Below, in pieces: positions 12,720 through 26,155 of a stretch of DNA of 64,000 nucleotides (its first letter is position 1; each line of letters starts with the position of its first letter). The DNA is taken from positions 2,205,900 through 2,269,899 of the forward strand of contig JAYKAV010003044.1 of NCBI GenBank assembly GCA_035582835.1, read 5' to 3'. A program made the position numbers and the translations under genes. Under the pieces are notes generated by a model. The model ran no database searches and had not been told where the DNA came from. It saw only the letters and a program-made list of their open reading frames with translations. The DNA comes from Phoebastria nigripes (taxonomy: Eukaryota > Chordata > Aves > Procellariiformes > Diomedeidae).

Positions 12720-12995
12720 ACATCTTAGCACCTTTCATACATATTCATAAAGAAACAACAATTCTCAGCAATAATACAATCCTGTATATATGTAAAATGC
12801 TTCACAAAAATCCTCTTAACACCCCTGTTGGGCAGGGAGGTAAACATTGTTAGTCCTGTTTCACAGAGAAGTGAAGTAACTTGTCCGAGGTCACCCAATT
12901 AAATGGTGTCAAGAGCTGGGACTATGAAAAAGTCCTCCTGACTCAATCTTCTGCCCTACCCACTAAAGCAGTATTACCTCCCTGCGCCTTTGGTA
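12720..12995 (-). mobile_element. MIR/CORE-type SINE, reverse orientation, best preserved copy
   Basis: The segment shows, in order, TCTTAGCACCTTTCATAC, ATGCTTCACAAA, TGTTTCACAGAGAAGTGAAG, TAACTTGTCCGAGGTCACCC, AGAGCTGGGACTATGA and CCTCCTGACTCAATCTTCTGCCCTACCCACTAAA. This matches the reverse complement of the MIR-like consensus across the CORE and tRNA-related portions. It is the clearest of the SINE relics in the window. Confidence 0.72.
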
Positions 12996-13444
12996 ATAAC
13001 AAGGGGAGGACAGCTCCTTCCCCACCACCCATGAACAAGTTATACCTAGCAAACACCAAGTAATTTCAGAGGAGGAATGAATGAACTCCTATGTAGTTAA
13101 TTCCAGGAGCTGATCCAGTCCAGGCCTGCCCACGAACAGAAGGAAATTCTTTCACATACACAGGAAGAAGAATAAAGAAAGAAAGAAGAGGAAGAAAGAC
13201 AGAAGTGAAGTGCTACATATAGAGTAAAGCTTCATAATCTCTGAATAGGAGATACAACAGATTGACTGCCCCAAGAACTGAGCTGCCTGAATAGGGATGC
13301 AATTTTTGAAGTACATAAATTTCTTGCTAACCTGACTTACCCTGCAAAGCCTCCAAGGTGTGCTTGTGGCTTTAAATATTTTCTTGTTGCTGCTTTGAAG
13401 GCAAGAACAGACATGATCTCCAAAGCATCCACTGATATGCAGTT

Positions 13445-13470
13445 GGGGGGGCGGGGGGGAGGAGGAGGAG
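13445..13470. repeat. G-rich tract (G7-C-G7 and GGA triplets)
   Basis: Two G runs separated by one C, followed by AGGAGGAGGAG, give enough GG/GGG runs to form a G-quadruplex on the plus strand. Confidence 0.85.
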
Positions 13471-13879
13471 AATACTGTAGCTAGCTGAGAACTGTCAGAT
13501 TGTGTTTGCCATCAAGGAATGCCATTTCCCAATGCCTGAGTTTAACTCTGGAATGAGATGCACGCTGCTGCTGACCCCTCTGCTGACATTCTATAGACTC
13601 CCTTATCTCATCAGCCCCTGAGCATCCCATCCTCACTCCTCCGCGTTCATGTTCCCAAACTGTCAATCTCTCTGCAATGACTCACAAGGTTCTGAACCCA
13701 CCATTCGCCTCTATGAGTCTTACTATTTTTTCATACATGTCCTTCTGGTTTAGATTGAGAGGTGTCTTATTCTTCTTAAACGTTAAAAACAAAATTAAAA
13801 AGAATCACTGAAAGCAATATGCCCTCAGCACAACAGCCTCCCTGAGAGCACTGCATACTTCAAAGAAAAACATAAGAAT

Positions 13880-13950
13880 CTAATTCTGCTCTCCAGTTAG
13901 AGTGCTGTAAATTAGGAATAATTCTACTGAAGTCAGTCAAGCCACAATCA
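13880..13950. repeat. Old sauropsid palindromic-type repeat, copy 3
   Basis: CTAATTCTGCTCTCCAGTTAG, GTGTAAATTAGGAATAA-like sequence and CTACTGAAGTCAGTCAAG follow the remembered motif order (GATTCTGCTCTCAGTTAC, GTGTAAATCAGGAGTAA, CCACTGAAGTCAGTGGAG). This is the best match of the group apart from the perfect palindrome. Confidence 0.45.
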
Positions 13951-15330
13951 TTATAACCACCACTGTGAGCAAATGCAAAGCGGGGCCTGCCTGTGGGCAG
14001 ATTTCAGGAGTGACAATGGATTAGAAAATACATTGCAAGGGTGTATTAAAGTTTAGGTCAGCTTTACAGATTCTCTACGTACTCCCCTTACAACCCACTT
14101 AAAACTAGAATTTTCTTTACCTACATTATAATCCTCATCATTATATATGACAGTTGAGTTGTTTATGCATTTACTAGATTAGATATTCAGAAGCAGTGGT
14201 GCAACCACCACTTGTGCATTACTAACACCATTCTGAGAAAGNTGGAGTGGTTCGAGATGGATGCCAACCAAAATTCCAACACAGGCTTCATTTGTCATAC
14301 CTATATGGCATGGAGGTATCATCCATCATGGATGGCTTCAGTTCTTTACCTTCTGTCACCTCACAATTCGGATTATCCCATATTAAACCAAAGGTTCACT
14401 TAAGATGGCATTTTTAAAAATTGTAGAGTTCAGCAATCAGTAATAGAACTGTTTTAATGCCTTCTCATCCAATCCCACTGCACAGAGCAGGAGGAAAAGA
14501 ATGGAATAAAGTAAGACGGATCTCCCCAAAACATTTATTTAGATGCTTTGATATTCCTTAAGCTCCTGAGTAACTTGACCAAAATGGAAAGCNTTAAAGA
14601 AAACCTAGCATGCTTACTTTTCAGAGAGCATAGAACCAAACACAAACATGCACATCCATACATTATTGGATTTGCTGGTTTAATCNGCAAGTGCCAGTGA
14701 CTCAATTAGCCTCTTAGCAGTGCCTAAATGCCACTAATTCAGCCCGCTGGCTGCTGCAGCGTACATATACAAGCTTGTCCCTTTAGATTTAGCGGTAACA
14801 GCACTGCTATTCTTCTCATGACAGCACTAGGGGCCCAGACAGTCTCCTTCTCTCTCTCTTTTTCTCTGTTCTGCCAACCACACAGAAAGAAAAGACCCCA
14901 GGGCTGACTGTGTGTGAGCGTTGAGTAGGAGGAAAAAGGAAGAGGGAGACACTATTTCTATTCATTTTACAGCTTCATCCATCAAAAGCCTTTCTAAAAA
15001 AATGAAAAATGCATTCCCAGAAGCTCATGGTTTAGAGCAACAGCCTAATAAGGTGTTAAAGAAAAGATACTGACCTAATCTTTAGCAGCCACATCTACTA
15101 CACAAAAGTTTAACAAATTATAGAAGCTAGGGCTGAAGAAGTACTATTTGATTCTATCCAATTCACACTCCCACCATTGCTAGTCTTCCTTATATTGTTT
15201 GTTTTTAGGATAAAGGATAAAGNACCAACATGTAAACCATACTTTTAACTGAAACTTTCATACCTTTGGCAATCTCAAATAATAATACATAATACCAGTG
15301 AACAAACCAACCAACCCCAACCTGCTTCTT

Positions 15331-15370
15331 CTGTACACTCAACAGCACATCTGCACACTCAACAGCACAT
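15331..15370. repeat. 20-bp tandem duplication (1 mismatch)
   Basis: CTGTACACTCAACAGCACAT is followed directly by CTGCACACTCAACAGCACAT. Two units, one T/C difference. Confidence 0.95.
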
Positions 15371-17050
15371 TTGCTCACTTCATTTTTGTGACTCTCCCTT
15401 ATATAATGACTAATTTTCAGGCAGATTGATTCCCTGGTGAGTTGTTNCACATTGTGCAGCCATAAAAGCACTAGTGACAGTCGAAGAAGGTGACAGGAAC
15501 AGTAGGCTGGTGTTAGGGCAGAAGCCAAAAGGAGTTTTGGCAGCAACTAGGTGTATGTCAAATTAAAGTGACCAAGCAACTACAGCTTCAAAAGTATTGA
15601 CTCAGTATGAACAAAATGTGCTGTCAAAACACAACGTGTCAGAACTGAGCCCATCAGATCTATTTTACTTGATGACTATACATAGAATTACAGGTCAGGA
15701 AAAACACAAGAGATCCCAGAGGAGGAAAAAACCTTTGCTAATTAACTTACAATGTGGAAAGCAGAGTATTCTTACCCAGAAAACAAAGCAAAAGACACAT
15801 GAGCTCTTCTCCCTCTTCATCATAATCCGTCTCATCACTTCAAAATGAAGGCTCATTAAAAAATGGTCAAAGGTGCATTCAACTCTAGGTTTGAGAGCCA
15901 CAACATTTGCAAAAGAGGCAATATTGCTTTAAATGCCTCCCAGCAGCTTCCCAGCTAACAATCACTTGGCATCCAAAGGCTAGGTAGGAACTTGGCAACC
16001 ACACAGGATTTCTACAACAATATTTGCAACATAAAATGAAACAAACAAACAAAAAAGAATACCCCTTTCAAGTACTAGACAGTAAACAGGCCTTGCACTC
16101 CCACTCCCCCTTCCTCATTAATATTCAACAGTTTAAAATAAAGATGTACCAAAAAACCACCAGGGAATCCAGGGAATTCATTAAGTCTTTGGTATTTCAG
16201 TTCACCAGTCTCTGATTTCCAATCAGCTGAAACTGGAAAGTCATTACTTCAGCTGCAGCCCAGGTCAGAGGGAAGACTAATCTCACACTCACAAAGCTGC
16301 TGGATTTCAGGTTCAGGATGAATGCAGGGTGGTTTTGGAATTATAAGGGGCTAAGGAGAATGCAGTATCTTAATTAAGGAAAACGAAACAACCTGTCCCC
16401 AAGAAACAAGGACATATACTCTGCTAGCATAAATCTGTGTTTCTTAGTAGAAGCCACTAGATCCACACAACATGAAAACTGTAAAGAGCATGGCAAAAAA
16501 AATGACCAAGTTTCCTATTCTTGTATGTATACTTGGATTTTATACCTCGCTTTGAGAGATGACCAATGTATAAATTTTACATATCCTTCACACCTACCAC
16601 CCAAAACCAATCACGAATACCTAGCTATCATCTCAACACAAATAGGTACCGCCAAGACTATTCCAGAAGCAACACTAGCACAGTTCACACTACAGAACTC
16701 CCCCCCTGCACAAAAGCCCACATCATCTTCCCTGCACAAAGTGAGAGGAAATTGTTGCCACTTAGGGGAACTCCATGGGAAGAGTGTGCAGAGACAATAT
16801 CCTGCTTGATGAATCCTAGGAGCCAAGCACAGCTTCTAAAAATGGTCACAGATCTGCACGGCAACTCCGTCTGTGCTGCTGTACCCACTGACCATGTCCC
16901 TGCTCCTTTCACTGCCTGTCTGATAAATCCCTTTATACACTCATAAAGCCAGCTGCTCCCAGAGCACCCCATCTAGCAGAAACTGCTGCTCCTCTTCAAT
17001 TTTAGCTTTACAAAAACAGTAGAACAAGACAAGCATATCTTTGTAGCAGG

Positions 17051-17111
17051 TTTTTTTTTGGTTTGGGGGTTGGGGTTTTGTTTGGTTGGTTGGTTGGTTT
17101 TTTTCTTTTTA
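17051..17111. repeat. T/G-rich tract with (GGTT)n
   Basis: A T run, then GGGGGTTGGGGTTTT and four GGTT units. Low complexity. Confidence 0.9.
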
Positions 17112-18146
17112 ATAATCAGAGCTCAGCCACCCAGGGTGTAGGTAAACTTCAATGTGAGGATACTTTCTTTTTTGAAGGTGCCACAGAAATTATAAATCGC
17201 AGCCTGATATTCAGTAAAAGCTTTGTTTCCCTAAGTACTGTAGTGACCAGGCCAGACAGAAGTTCTACCCAAATGAAGAGAGATCACAATCAGATAAAAT
17301 GAAACTGAAGAGTGTTCAAAAACGTTATCTTGAGTAGGTGATGTTACTGCAGCTTATGGACATTTTGTCTTCCCTTGTCAGAAAAGCTGGCTTGCTAATT
17401 TATGGGCAGAGTGGGAAAAGCAGAGGGATACAGACAGACACAGAATACTTAAAACAGGACTCAGAATGGAGACAAAGCTCCCCTTTCACCTCCTGCTGCT
17501 ATTTACCATCTGGGATCCTGAAAAGGGGGTGATGGGTAGTTTTGTGATAGGTTTGGCAAGGGGCAGGACATTTAGGATTTTCTATGTGTAACGAGGTCAT
17601 GTGTCAGCGCCTTCACAGCACATGGGAACACTATCCAAAAGAAGGTTCAACAAAAGGGTTGCCCTGGCTGAACTGGAAAGAAATTCTATTAAAAAATATC
17701 CTGGCACCAATGCAGGATCTTAGTAAGATTAATAATGATAATAAATTTGAAGAAAGTGCCTCCAGAACCTTTCTTGGAAAAGCACAGAAAAAATTAAGGA
17801 ATGAACACATCCAATTAAAAGGTGGATGTTATTTATTATTACATTTTTAGAAGTGGTATGATATTTAAAAGTAAAATGAAAATTCTGAATCACAGCATTT
17901 ACACTTCTATTTGGAAACCAAACAGGTCAGCTGACTCCATGTGTTTTGTTAACTTTTGCTTTCTTGATCCCCTTACATTGCAATTAGGAAGTAAGACCTC
18001 AACAGGATTATATAAAAAGTACTGCAACTCCGTGGAAAGGGAGAAGTACTTTGTATTACAGTATTCTTTGACGTTTCCAGTAATATTTGGGGTTGNGGTG
18101 GTGGAGATAAACTTAGGATTTCAGTCCTTGCTGTAAGAAGTGTAGT

Positions 18147-18169
18147 ATTTTTTTTCTTTCTTTCTTTCT
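18147..18169. repeat. T-rich (TTTC)n microsatellite
   Basis: A run of T followed by three CTTT units. Confidence 0.85.
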
Positions 18170-21019
18170 AACATAGCTTTGTTTCATAAAAGCAATTTAC
18201 AAAGAGCAGTTATATGAAATGAGGAGTTCTGGTTCAGAAATGCTTCTTCTGTTCTCATAAAAAGAATTATTAATAGGGTGAATTTCCCATCATATGGTGC
18301 TAGAGTAAATCTTCAAACAGGATCCTTTAATCTAAGGACCTGAAGGAAACATGAGCATCCTAGCCTTTTGCCCAGACTGGATGTCTGCTGACCAAAGCGA
18401 TCCTAACAACACTGCTACTGCAGACTGTAATCTGCGCGTTAAATTATTTAAAATCCATACTCTACAAGATGCACAGATGCAAGAACTAGTCACTAGAATT
18501 AATGCAGTACTTTCTTACGCATGTGTGTCAAACTCCTGGTTGCTAGAAACCCCATTTTCAAGTCTAAAAGCTTTAAACTGAGGATGTCACTACTACACCA
18601 TCAACGATACAGTGAAGTTAAAGGCAGTTTGTGCGTTGTGGAAGACAAATGAGCAAAGTTTCTAACTGTACTGATGGAAAATCAAAAAGTTATGTCAGAT
18701 CCTAAAGAACAGATCCTTTAAAACAATCACTGGGTAATACCTGTAAATCTGTGGTGCAGTGGACTGTAAGTGAAAATGTTGTTCGTGTTCCTCCCCAGCC
18801 TGTCCTCCATGCATGTACATGCACACATGCACCGATGCAAAACCGGAGCCAAGAAGCAGTAAAAGGAATCACAATCAGCATATTGCCATGAGACACAAAC
18901 AGATGGACACTCTCAGTCCATCAGAGAAAGGCTCTTCAACGTACCAGAGTTCACGATGGCTCAATCCTACAGCAATGGAGTCAGGCTGCAATAAAAACCC
19001 TTCTACCATAAAAGCCATACTACCTATCATCCTAAGAAACTGGTGAAGCCATATAGCACCAGATGTACTCCTGAGTGTTCATTTAGGCAAACCCTGCTCA
19101 GCATCCTGCCACCCAACACTCTTCTTCCCTGACTTCCCAAGTATTCCTATTCAAATTGCAGAAATGAGCAGCGGTTGACCACAATGAGAATGGGGTCCTT
19201 TAACAAACCATGGGATCACTGACTGCATACTACAGTTGCTCCAAGGAGCAAGCGTCATTTCCACTTAATAATGGCAGATTTGCATATATAACGTTAGCAT
19301 ACAATGTAAGCAGACTATCCAAACTCTTAAACCCGTTCACTTATCACCTGAATACTGCCTAGAGATACTTTTAAAGACAGAGGAGGCAGATGTTTCTCTC
19401 AACTTTTATGTAAAGTGCAACATTTAAAATAATGCAGCTGGGAGGTCAGGGGAAGCTCTTTGTACCAAAACAGCACCCTCCAAACCAAATGCTGCATTAT
19501 AGCATGGTGCTTTATGGCTAAACATCCTACAGACCTTTCATGAGTTATCACTCCTATTTGTTCGCATGCATTTATAGTGGCATCCTGGCCTTTGGCAACT
19601 TCAGGAGAGGAGGTGGGGAGTGAGAAAGAGAGAAATACCTACAAGCTAAGTGCATGAAAGTTAGCCAGGTTCTTCTCTAGAGCCAGTACGCCTGAATGAC
19701 AACAGATGATAAACTTTGCTTTGCAATTCATATCTGGCTTTGATATATCTGCTATCATAGGGATAAATACCATTTATTGATGAAAATGGGTATCAAAACA
19801 GCAGAACTGCACCCATGTATACTAAAAATTGCAATGTGCCAGGAATCTTAGCAGCTAGACCATCTGCTGTGCTGAGCCAGAGGAAGGGAGGGTCACATAC
19901 TCATATCTGTCCTGGGATACATTCAGATGTGATTTGAGGTTATTAAGGGAGGAATTTATAGAAATTAATCTTGTTTCCTCTGTCCCCCAGGTTTTTGCCT
20001 TAATTCTATCATTCCCAGAGACTCTCACATTGGGGGCAGGGAGAGGGGGGAATTAAAGAGAGAAAGGGAGGAAGAGAAGAACCAACATCTAGCTGGAGTA
20101 CAGATGTTTTAAATCAGATGGTCCTAGGCCAGACTACAGAGGGATCTATTTGAACTCAAGGTATTTTTCTTGTGATTTCCCAATCTAAAAAACATACCGG
20201 GCCTTTTGAACAAAGTATTTTCTCAAAAATAGTCCTCTTGCTTTGGTTATCAGTTCAAGAATGCAAAGCAACCATCAATATAAAACTGAGAAGTAATAAA
20301 ATACGAAGCTATAAGCAATCAATAATCTGTCTTACAGTCTTGATGTATATGTAAGTCATATGAGTGGTGATACAGTAATGGGTGATACCACATCTTTCCA
20401 TAGCACATTTTCCCACCCTTAATGTTTTAAGAAACCAAACACAAAGCCACAAGACAGCACCATCCTGATACATAAAACAGAATGGCAGGGATGGCCTTCT
20501 GAGTATCACAGAATTAAATGTGCCACTCTCACATGCTCAGATANTCCAAATGAGAAGATGTGAAACAAAAACCCACCACGTTTTACACCAGCATGAAAGT
20601 ATTCTCATTTGTACTAATATTGAGTTACTTGCATCACTGCACCCCCACTGACACAACAACATACTGACATTCTGCAGGGGTGCAGAAAAGCAACTTGTCC
20701 AGACAGAATGTGAAACAAAAGCAACCATTTAATATAATGCATGACAACCATATTAGGCCGTTATACAGATACTACTATAATGGTGTCATCTAGCTACAAA
20801 GAACAACAAATAAATGGTCTTTCACTCCAAATTTTAAGTACAAAAATCCTTAATTTTTTCTCTTTTTTTAATGTATTGTTCTACTCTGAGAAAATAAACG
20901 TAATATTGCTTTGTCCCCACAGCTTTGAAAAGAGCTTTATAGAGGGACGCACATGCACAGAAGCAGTACAAAGGTCAAACGCACTGAGCAGCAATCCTCA
21001 GTATTTGAAAATGTTACCC

Positions 21020-21045
21020 AAAAAAAAAAAAAAAAAAAAAAAAAA
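21020..21045. repeat. A26 homopolymer
   Basis: Twenty-six consecutive A. No element body precedes it that I recognise. Confidence 0.93.
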
Positions 21046-21770
21046 CAACCCACAAATCACAGTTTTGATAGTTCTGTGGGAAAAAAAAAACTTAGCAAAT
21101 TTGCAACAAAACTGTTAAGTAATTAAGGCAAGACACTTCACACATGAACTTAAACTGCTAATTAAATCCCCCCTGCTTAATTGACTAGATTTGCATATCA
21201 TTCAGTGAGGAATGGGAATGGCTTGGGCATTACACAAGCGCTTCCTTGTGCGGAAGGCAGCTAAGTAAAATAAACTAAGGATAATAAGAAAAAGCAATGA
21301 CAGTTTCTGAATGAAATAGAAATTTTCAACTGAGATTTTCAACATTTTTTTGTTAAGAACATTAGAACATAACTGATTCCAATCAATTACTATTCCAATA
21401 GCAATATTCAGAACTACAACAAATGTTTTATGTCCATGCTAACTATTCCTGTACTTTAACCTGTGATCACTACTGTCTGCTCATATATAAGCTCTCNGTT
21501 ACTCTCAAAAACGGATTTAAGTTCAAGAGAATCCATTTCGGCTTAGAAAAAACCCAAATACCTTCATTTCAATAAGTGTAGGAGAAAAAGTATCAATGTC
21601 TGCCCCTCTCTGCCACTAAACTTAGTGTGAATTTAAAGAAAGGTTTGAGAAAACTTTCAGACCTGTAGCAGGAAAAAAAAACCTTTGACTCTAAGATCAA
21701 CTAGAGTCAAGGAAAATATATAATTATCTGCCAGCTACATTATTCATAAATGACCCAAAGTGTGCAGGAT

Positions 21771-21810
21771 GAAACCAGTCTGTCAAAAGCGAAACCAGTC
21801 TGTCAAAAGC
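21771..21810. repeat. 20-bp tandem duplication (perfect)
   Basis: GAAACCAGTCTGTCAAAAGC occurs twice head to tail with no mismatch, indicating a recent slippage-type duplication or an assembly artefact. Confidence 0.96.
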
Positions 21811-22818
21811 CCTGCTCCAAGGATGTCAGGTTATGATTTTTTTATTTAAGTGGATATGGATTCAGAGTCAAGAACACAACCTCCCCACAACATAAAATGG
21901 ACTCATTGTTTCAGGCTGGTTAACAGACACAGGCAGACACTACAGCAAAAGTTAGTACCTGCTCACATTTGGAAGGTCACCACGGCAGAAATGATGCTAA
22001 CGCACTTCCCTTTTTAAAAGATGAGATTCTATAGCATTTGAAAATGTTGTGCAAGAAAATGAGTTCAGCATACACACTAGAAATCTGCCAGGCCTGCAGT
22101 AGAGCACTTCCTTCTATCTCTGAATGTTGTACTTGTGTGACAAAGGTACTTTCGCGGTTGAAAAGTATTATTACTATTACATTATCAACTTCTGTCATTT
22201 CTGATCTTCTAAATTAGAAAAATAAAAACAATACAAAAGACATTTAGCTTATTTATCTTGAGGCAAAAGGATTTTATATACAGCCACGGATAAAAACATC
22301 AGAACACTTCTGATGCCTAGAGTTGCACCATTGCTAAAACAGGATTACGTGAGATCGCCATCAAGTTTACTACTTGTAAAATATCCTGAAAAAAAAGGCC
22401 AGTTCTATGAGTTGCTCCTTTTAATAGCCTGCTTTTTCAAGTGAGGCTTCTTATACCAATAACCCAAGAACAAACTTTTTAATCTAATAACAGCCCCCAT
22501 TTATTCCAGAAATTGAAACAATCACATCTTATAATACGTACAATCCTACAAACAGGAACAGGAATGACCACAGGGTCAGCCTCATATTGTTCGTGCCAAG
22601 AACACAGATGATGCTGATACCACTTCCACACTATCATCAACAACAACAGANACACTGCAGCCTTAAGCCAGTATAATGCTCTGCATTAGTATTTGCTTTG
22701 ACAAATAAGAGTGAGTAATAAAATGGTAAGAGCTGGGAGGGTTGCATCTGCACTATACATTAAACGGAATTTAACACTATCATTACTATGATATCTTTAA
22801 TAAGACAAATACAAGCAA

Positions 22819-22853
22819 GGGTTTGGTTTTTTTGGTTGGTTGGTTGGGTTTTT
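22819..22853. repeat. T/G-rich tract with (GGTT)n
   Basis: GGGTTTGGTTTTTTTGGTTGGTTGGTTGGG, similar in type to the tract at 17051. Confidence 0.85.
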
Positions 22854-23356
22854 ACCTTACACTTTTTTTTTTTTTAATTGATCTCCTGCTGAGCTGACCA
22901 GGAAGGGGAATGAGGACTGCAGACAACTGAGTAAAGTATAGTTGCCCTCCATACTTTTTGAGTGTTATGGAAACTTTCCCATCTGATTCTTGATGCAAAA
23001 TAAAAAAGAAAAATTTTCAACACTGGACTCCTCATTTGTTGCACAGATTTTAGTGCTCCCAGCTGAAGCAACATTGTGTTAAGATCGGAAAAGCTACTTT
23101 TTTCTTTTGCTAGATCACTTATTAGGCCAACCACAAGAAACTTAAATGTAATCAAATTACACACAGCTAATACTGATGTGAACAACTGAAGAATCAGGGC
23201 CATTTTTATATTCAAATCTCAGAAAGAAGAGAGTACATCGTAACAACGTATCTCACTGAGCTCATGACTCTGTTGTGGAAGTTGATACCACATCAGTTGA
23301 TAGCACATGTCATCCACAGCCTTTGATAAGGAGATTTTTTTTTTACCTCAGCTTGT

Positions 23357-23361
<5 letters not shown>

Positions 23362-23390
<29 letters not shown>
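23362..23390. repeat. A29 homopolymer
   Basis: Twenty-nine consecutive A. No recognised retroposon body adjoins it. Confidence 0.93.
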
Positions 23391-23393
<3 letters not shown>

Positions 23394-23764
23394 ATCCTTT
23401 ATCTCATTTTTAAAAGATTCTGTAAGTCTTTGAAACATTAATATTCTCCCTAACAAAGCCAGCAGCTGCTCTGCCAGTCTGTGACATGGATGGTTTTGTT
23501 AAAAGGTTTTCATGTGGGGTTGTTGGTTTTTTTTTTTCTCCTTCCCCCAGTTCAGTGTGCTTTGCATATGAAACAGGACATTTCCCCGCCCTCCACCCCC
23601 ATTCCCTCCTAATCCAGAAGGGACCTTACTTCCTCCCTCTCAAACAAGCAGCTCATTCAGCAAAAGGGAAATCCCAAGATGCACTCGGGCAAGAAGCCTA
23701 CAGAAGGAGCTTGGAAAAAAAGAAACACAAACCAACAAATCAAAAAACAAAAACAGCCCCCCTC

Positions 23765-23766
23765 AA

Positions 23767-23800
<34 letters not shown>

Positions 23801-23805
23801 AAGAA
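23765..23805. repeat. A25 tract running into (GAA)n-like sequence
   Basis: Twenty-five A followed by GAAGAAAAAAGAAG. Explains the spurious lysine-rich frames here. Confidence 0.92.
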
Positions 23806-24714
23806 AAGCCACCAAACAAAAGAGCTACCAGTGTGTCCAAAACAGCAGGAAGAGGAGCAACTGAGCTGGTAATTATGAACTTACTTCTGCAAACTACTAC
23901 TTTAGGACATGGATCTGCCATGCCAGCCACTTTAAAAGTTTTTCCAGGGTAGCAATTCAGTTTTGGCCCTACAGTAATATAACCCACAGAACTGCAGTTC
24001 TCCCCTGCCAAAACAGAAATTACAGAAAGCCAGTTTGGAGAATCTTTTACATGATTACTGAGGTAGATTTAGTGGGGTGAATTTGGAGCAACTCAATTGT
24101 TACTCTGCAATTACAATCTAAAGCAAAATTTGTTTCTATTTTTAAAACGAAAACAAAAATCAAGCAATCTTTCCTTAGTTAAGAAATTTGTTTGAAACAG
24201 GATCCATGTGTCTCTATATTTCTCTTCCCTGAGACCTAATGCTCACTTTGTGACATCCAAACTGTCTACAGCAATTAATTCTGATGTCACATGGGATTAC
24301 GATTTTGACTGAGGGAGTAAAAAAGTTCAAAAGGGAGGGGGGTCTAATTAATAAAAAAGATTTTTTCAAGAAAAAAAAACCCCACACAAAAAATACAGCA
24401 ACTTCAATGTAAGCGTTGTCACATCTGTCAAGATGGGATCCAGCTGCTCCTTAAGAACATGAACAAACATCCCTCTTAGAAACAAAGAAATATATGAAGT
24501 TTAGTGTGAATCTACTGAAATCAAATCAAGTTATATAAGAGAAAACTGCACCAATAAGTTAGACCAGCTAACAAGGGCAAATTCGATACATTTTTAGAAA
24601 CCTAAATTATAAATGTGCATGTAAAATCGTAAGAGTAGAATTTAAATGTAGAAACAGACTTCTGAAAAGATAACCTCCACTGAAATCCCACGAATTACTC
24701 AAATTTTCACTTGT

Positions 24715-24995
24715 AAAATCTCAGCAGAATCGGACCCTCAAATTATAACCAGTGAGGAAAAACTGGCTACATTCAGAAGCTATGACAAGTGATTTCCACT
24801 CTAAGATAAATTTTGATAAACTTGGACCAAGTCCATTGACTTCACTGGAGTCAAACCACAGAGCAAAACGCTGCCTCAACGACCTTCCCTGAATTAAAGC
24901 AAGGCATTAGGTCCCATCAGTTCCTGGTATGGTTTGCATGACAGCACAACTACACTGACGTCAGGTGGATTATTCCTACTGCATACCAGGCAAAA
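24715..24995. repeat. Old sauropsid palindromic-type repeat, copy 4 (longer, fragmented)
   Basis: This contains CAGCAGAATCGGACCCTCAAA, then an imperfect palindrome TCCATTGA-CT-TCACTGGA at 24832-24849, then ACACTGACGTCAGGTGGATTATTCCTACT, which resembles the reverse-orientation segment of the same family. It may be one broken element or two adjacent copies. Confidence 0.4.
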
Positions 24996-26080
24996 TAAAC
25001 TGATCAAAGACCCTCAAGGTCTAGACCAGAGAGTCATTTAAAATATTATCTCTTTTCTATAATGGTAGAAGTTAAACCTCATCTACGCATCTATAAATAC
25101 ATAAATATAACTCTATACACTAAAGCAATTCAGTAATGTAACACAAGCTATGGTTGTTTATACAATACTCAGCAATGGTACCAGGGGAAGATATTCCTGC
25201 TGTTAACTTCCCCACATACTGTCCCCTCCATTTGTGTTAGTATAGCTTCTCCTGTAGTTACACTTGAACTGATGAAGCTTTACAAACTAAACCAAAATCA
25301 AGTGAAACAAAGAGAACACTGCAATTCTTTCTTCGCAATTTCTGTCTCATTGACTCATTTTGGTTTTTATAAGAGTGGACTGTCCTCTGGTTCACAGAAT
25401 TAGAAGCTGCTGTCAGAAAAAAAAACTTGAGTCAGTTGCGCACCACAGCACAGAAGCTACAGGTGGGGCAATAATCCATAGGCCGCTATTACTAGTTATC
25501 TGGTCGAAATGTGAAACCACAGCTCATACTCTAGCTCCTTCCTACTCCTCCAGCGTAGCATGCATGTGTCACGTAACTGGGAAAAAGATATGTAACATTT
25601 TTCATCCTGAGCACCGAACTGCTAAACTCAAAATAAAGCGAAGCGTGACGATCTGTACAAATGCAAATGTCCCAAATGCCAAGACTAACATTTCTAAAAC
25701 CTAATTCAACTCTTTCATTTCTTAGCTGCAGGCCGTTTACTGCCACTCCTTTTTTCCACCCAAACAAAAGACGAAGGGGATGACTCAAAGCAACTTGAAT
25801 TTCAAGCTAAAGCCACAAAGCACTGAATGGCTGATCTTTAATATTAAACAGGTGTGCAGATGATATTCATTCAAGNCTCATCACGGCTAGGTTAATTCTT
25901 AAAAAACTGCAAAAAGACCAAATTTACTTAAAAGACACACGGATAAGTTAAACAATGCTATAAATAATGATGCAAGTCATATGGTAAATACAAGCAAATA
26001 GTTACAGCACTGCCAACTCCCTCTACCCCTTTTTCCCTCCAAATCACTAATTTTTCTTTTTTTTCCCTTTGTATTCACAC

Positions 26081-26155
26081 AATTTTATACAATAAAATTA
26101 TATAATATTTAAAATATAAAATTATATAATAATAAAAATATAATTTAATTTTTTC
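26081..26155. repeat. AT-only-like tract with a 15-bp direct repeat
   Basis: Nearly pure A/T over about 70 bp. ATAAAATTATATAAT occurs at 26092-26106 and again at 26116-26130 (period 24). Confidence 0.92.

Noticed and set aside
22874..23215. 113-codon minus-strand frame with a hydrophobic N-terminus
   Set aside because: The hydrophobic stretch could mimic a signal peptide, but no family is recognisable, and I judge it to be chance.
23486..23872. 128-codon plus-strand frame rich in lysine
   Set aside because: Its length depends on the A25 and GAA-like tract; the rest is non-homologous.
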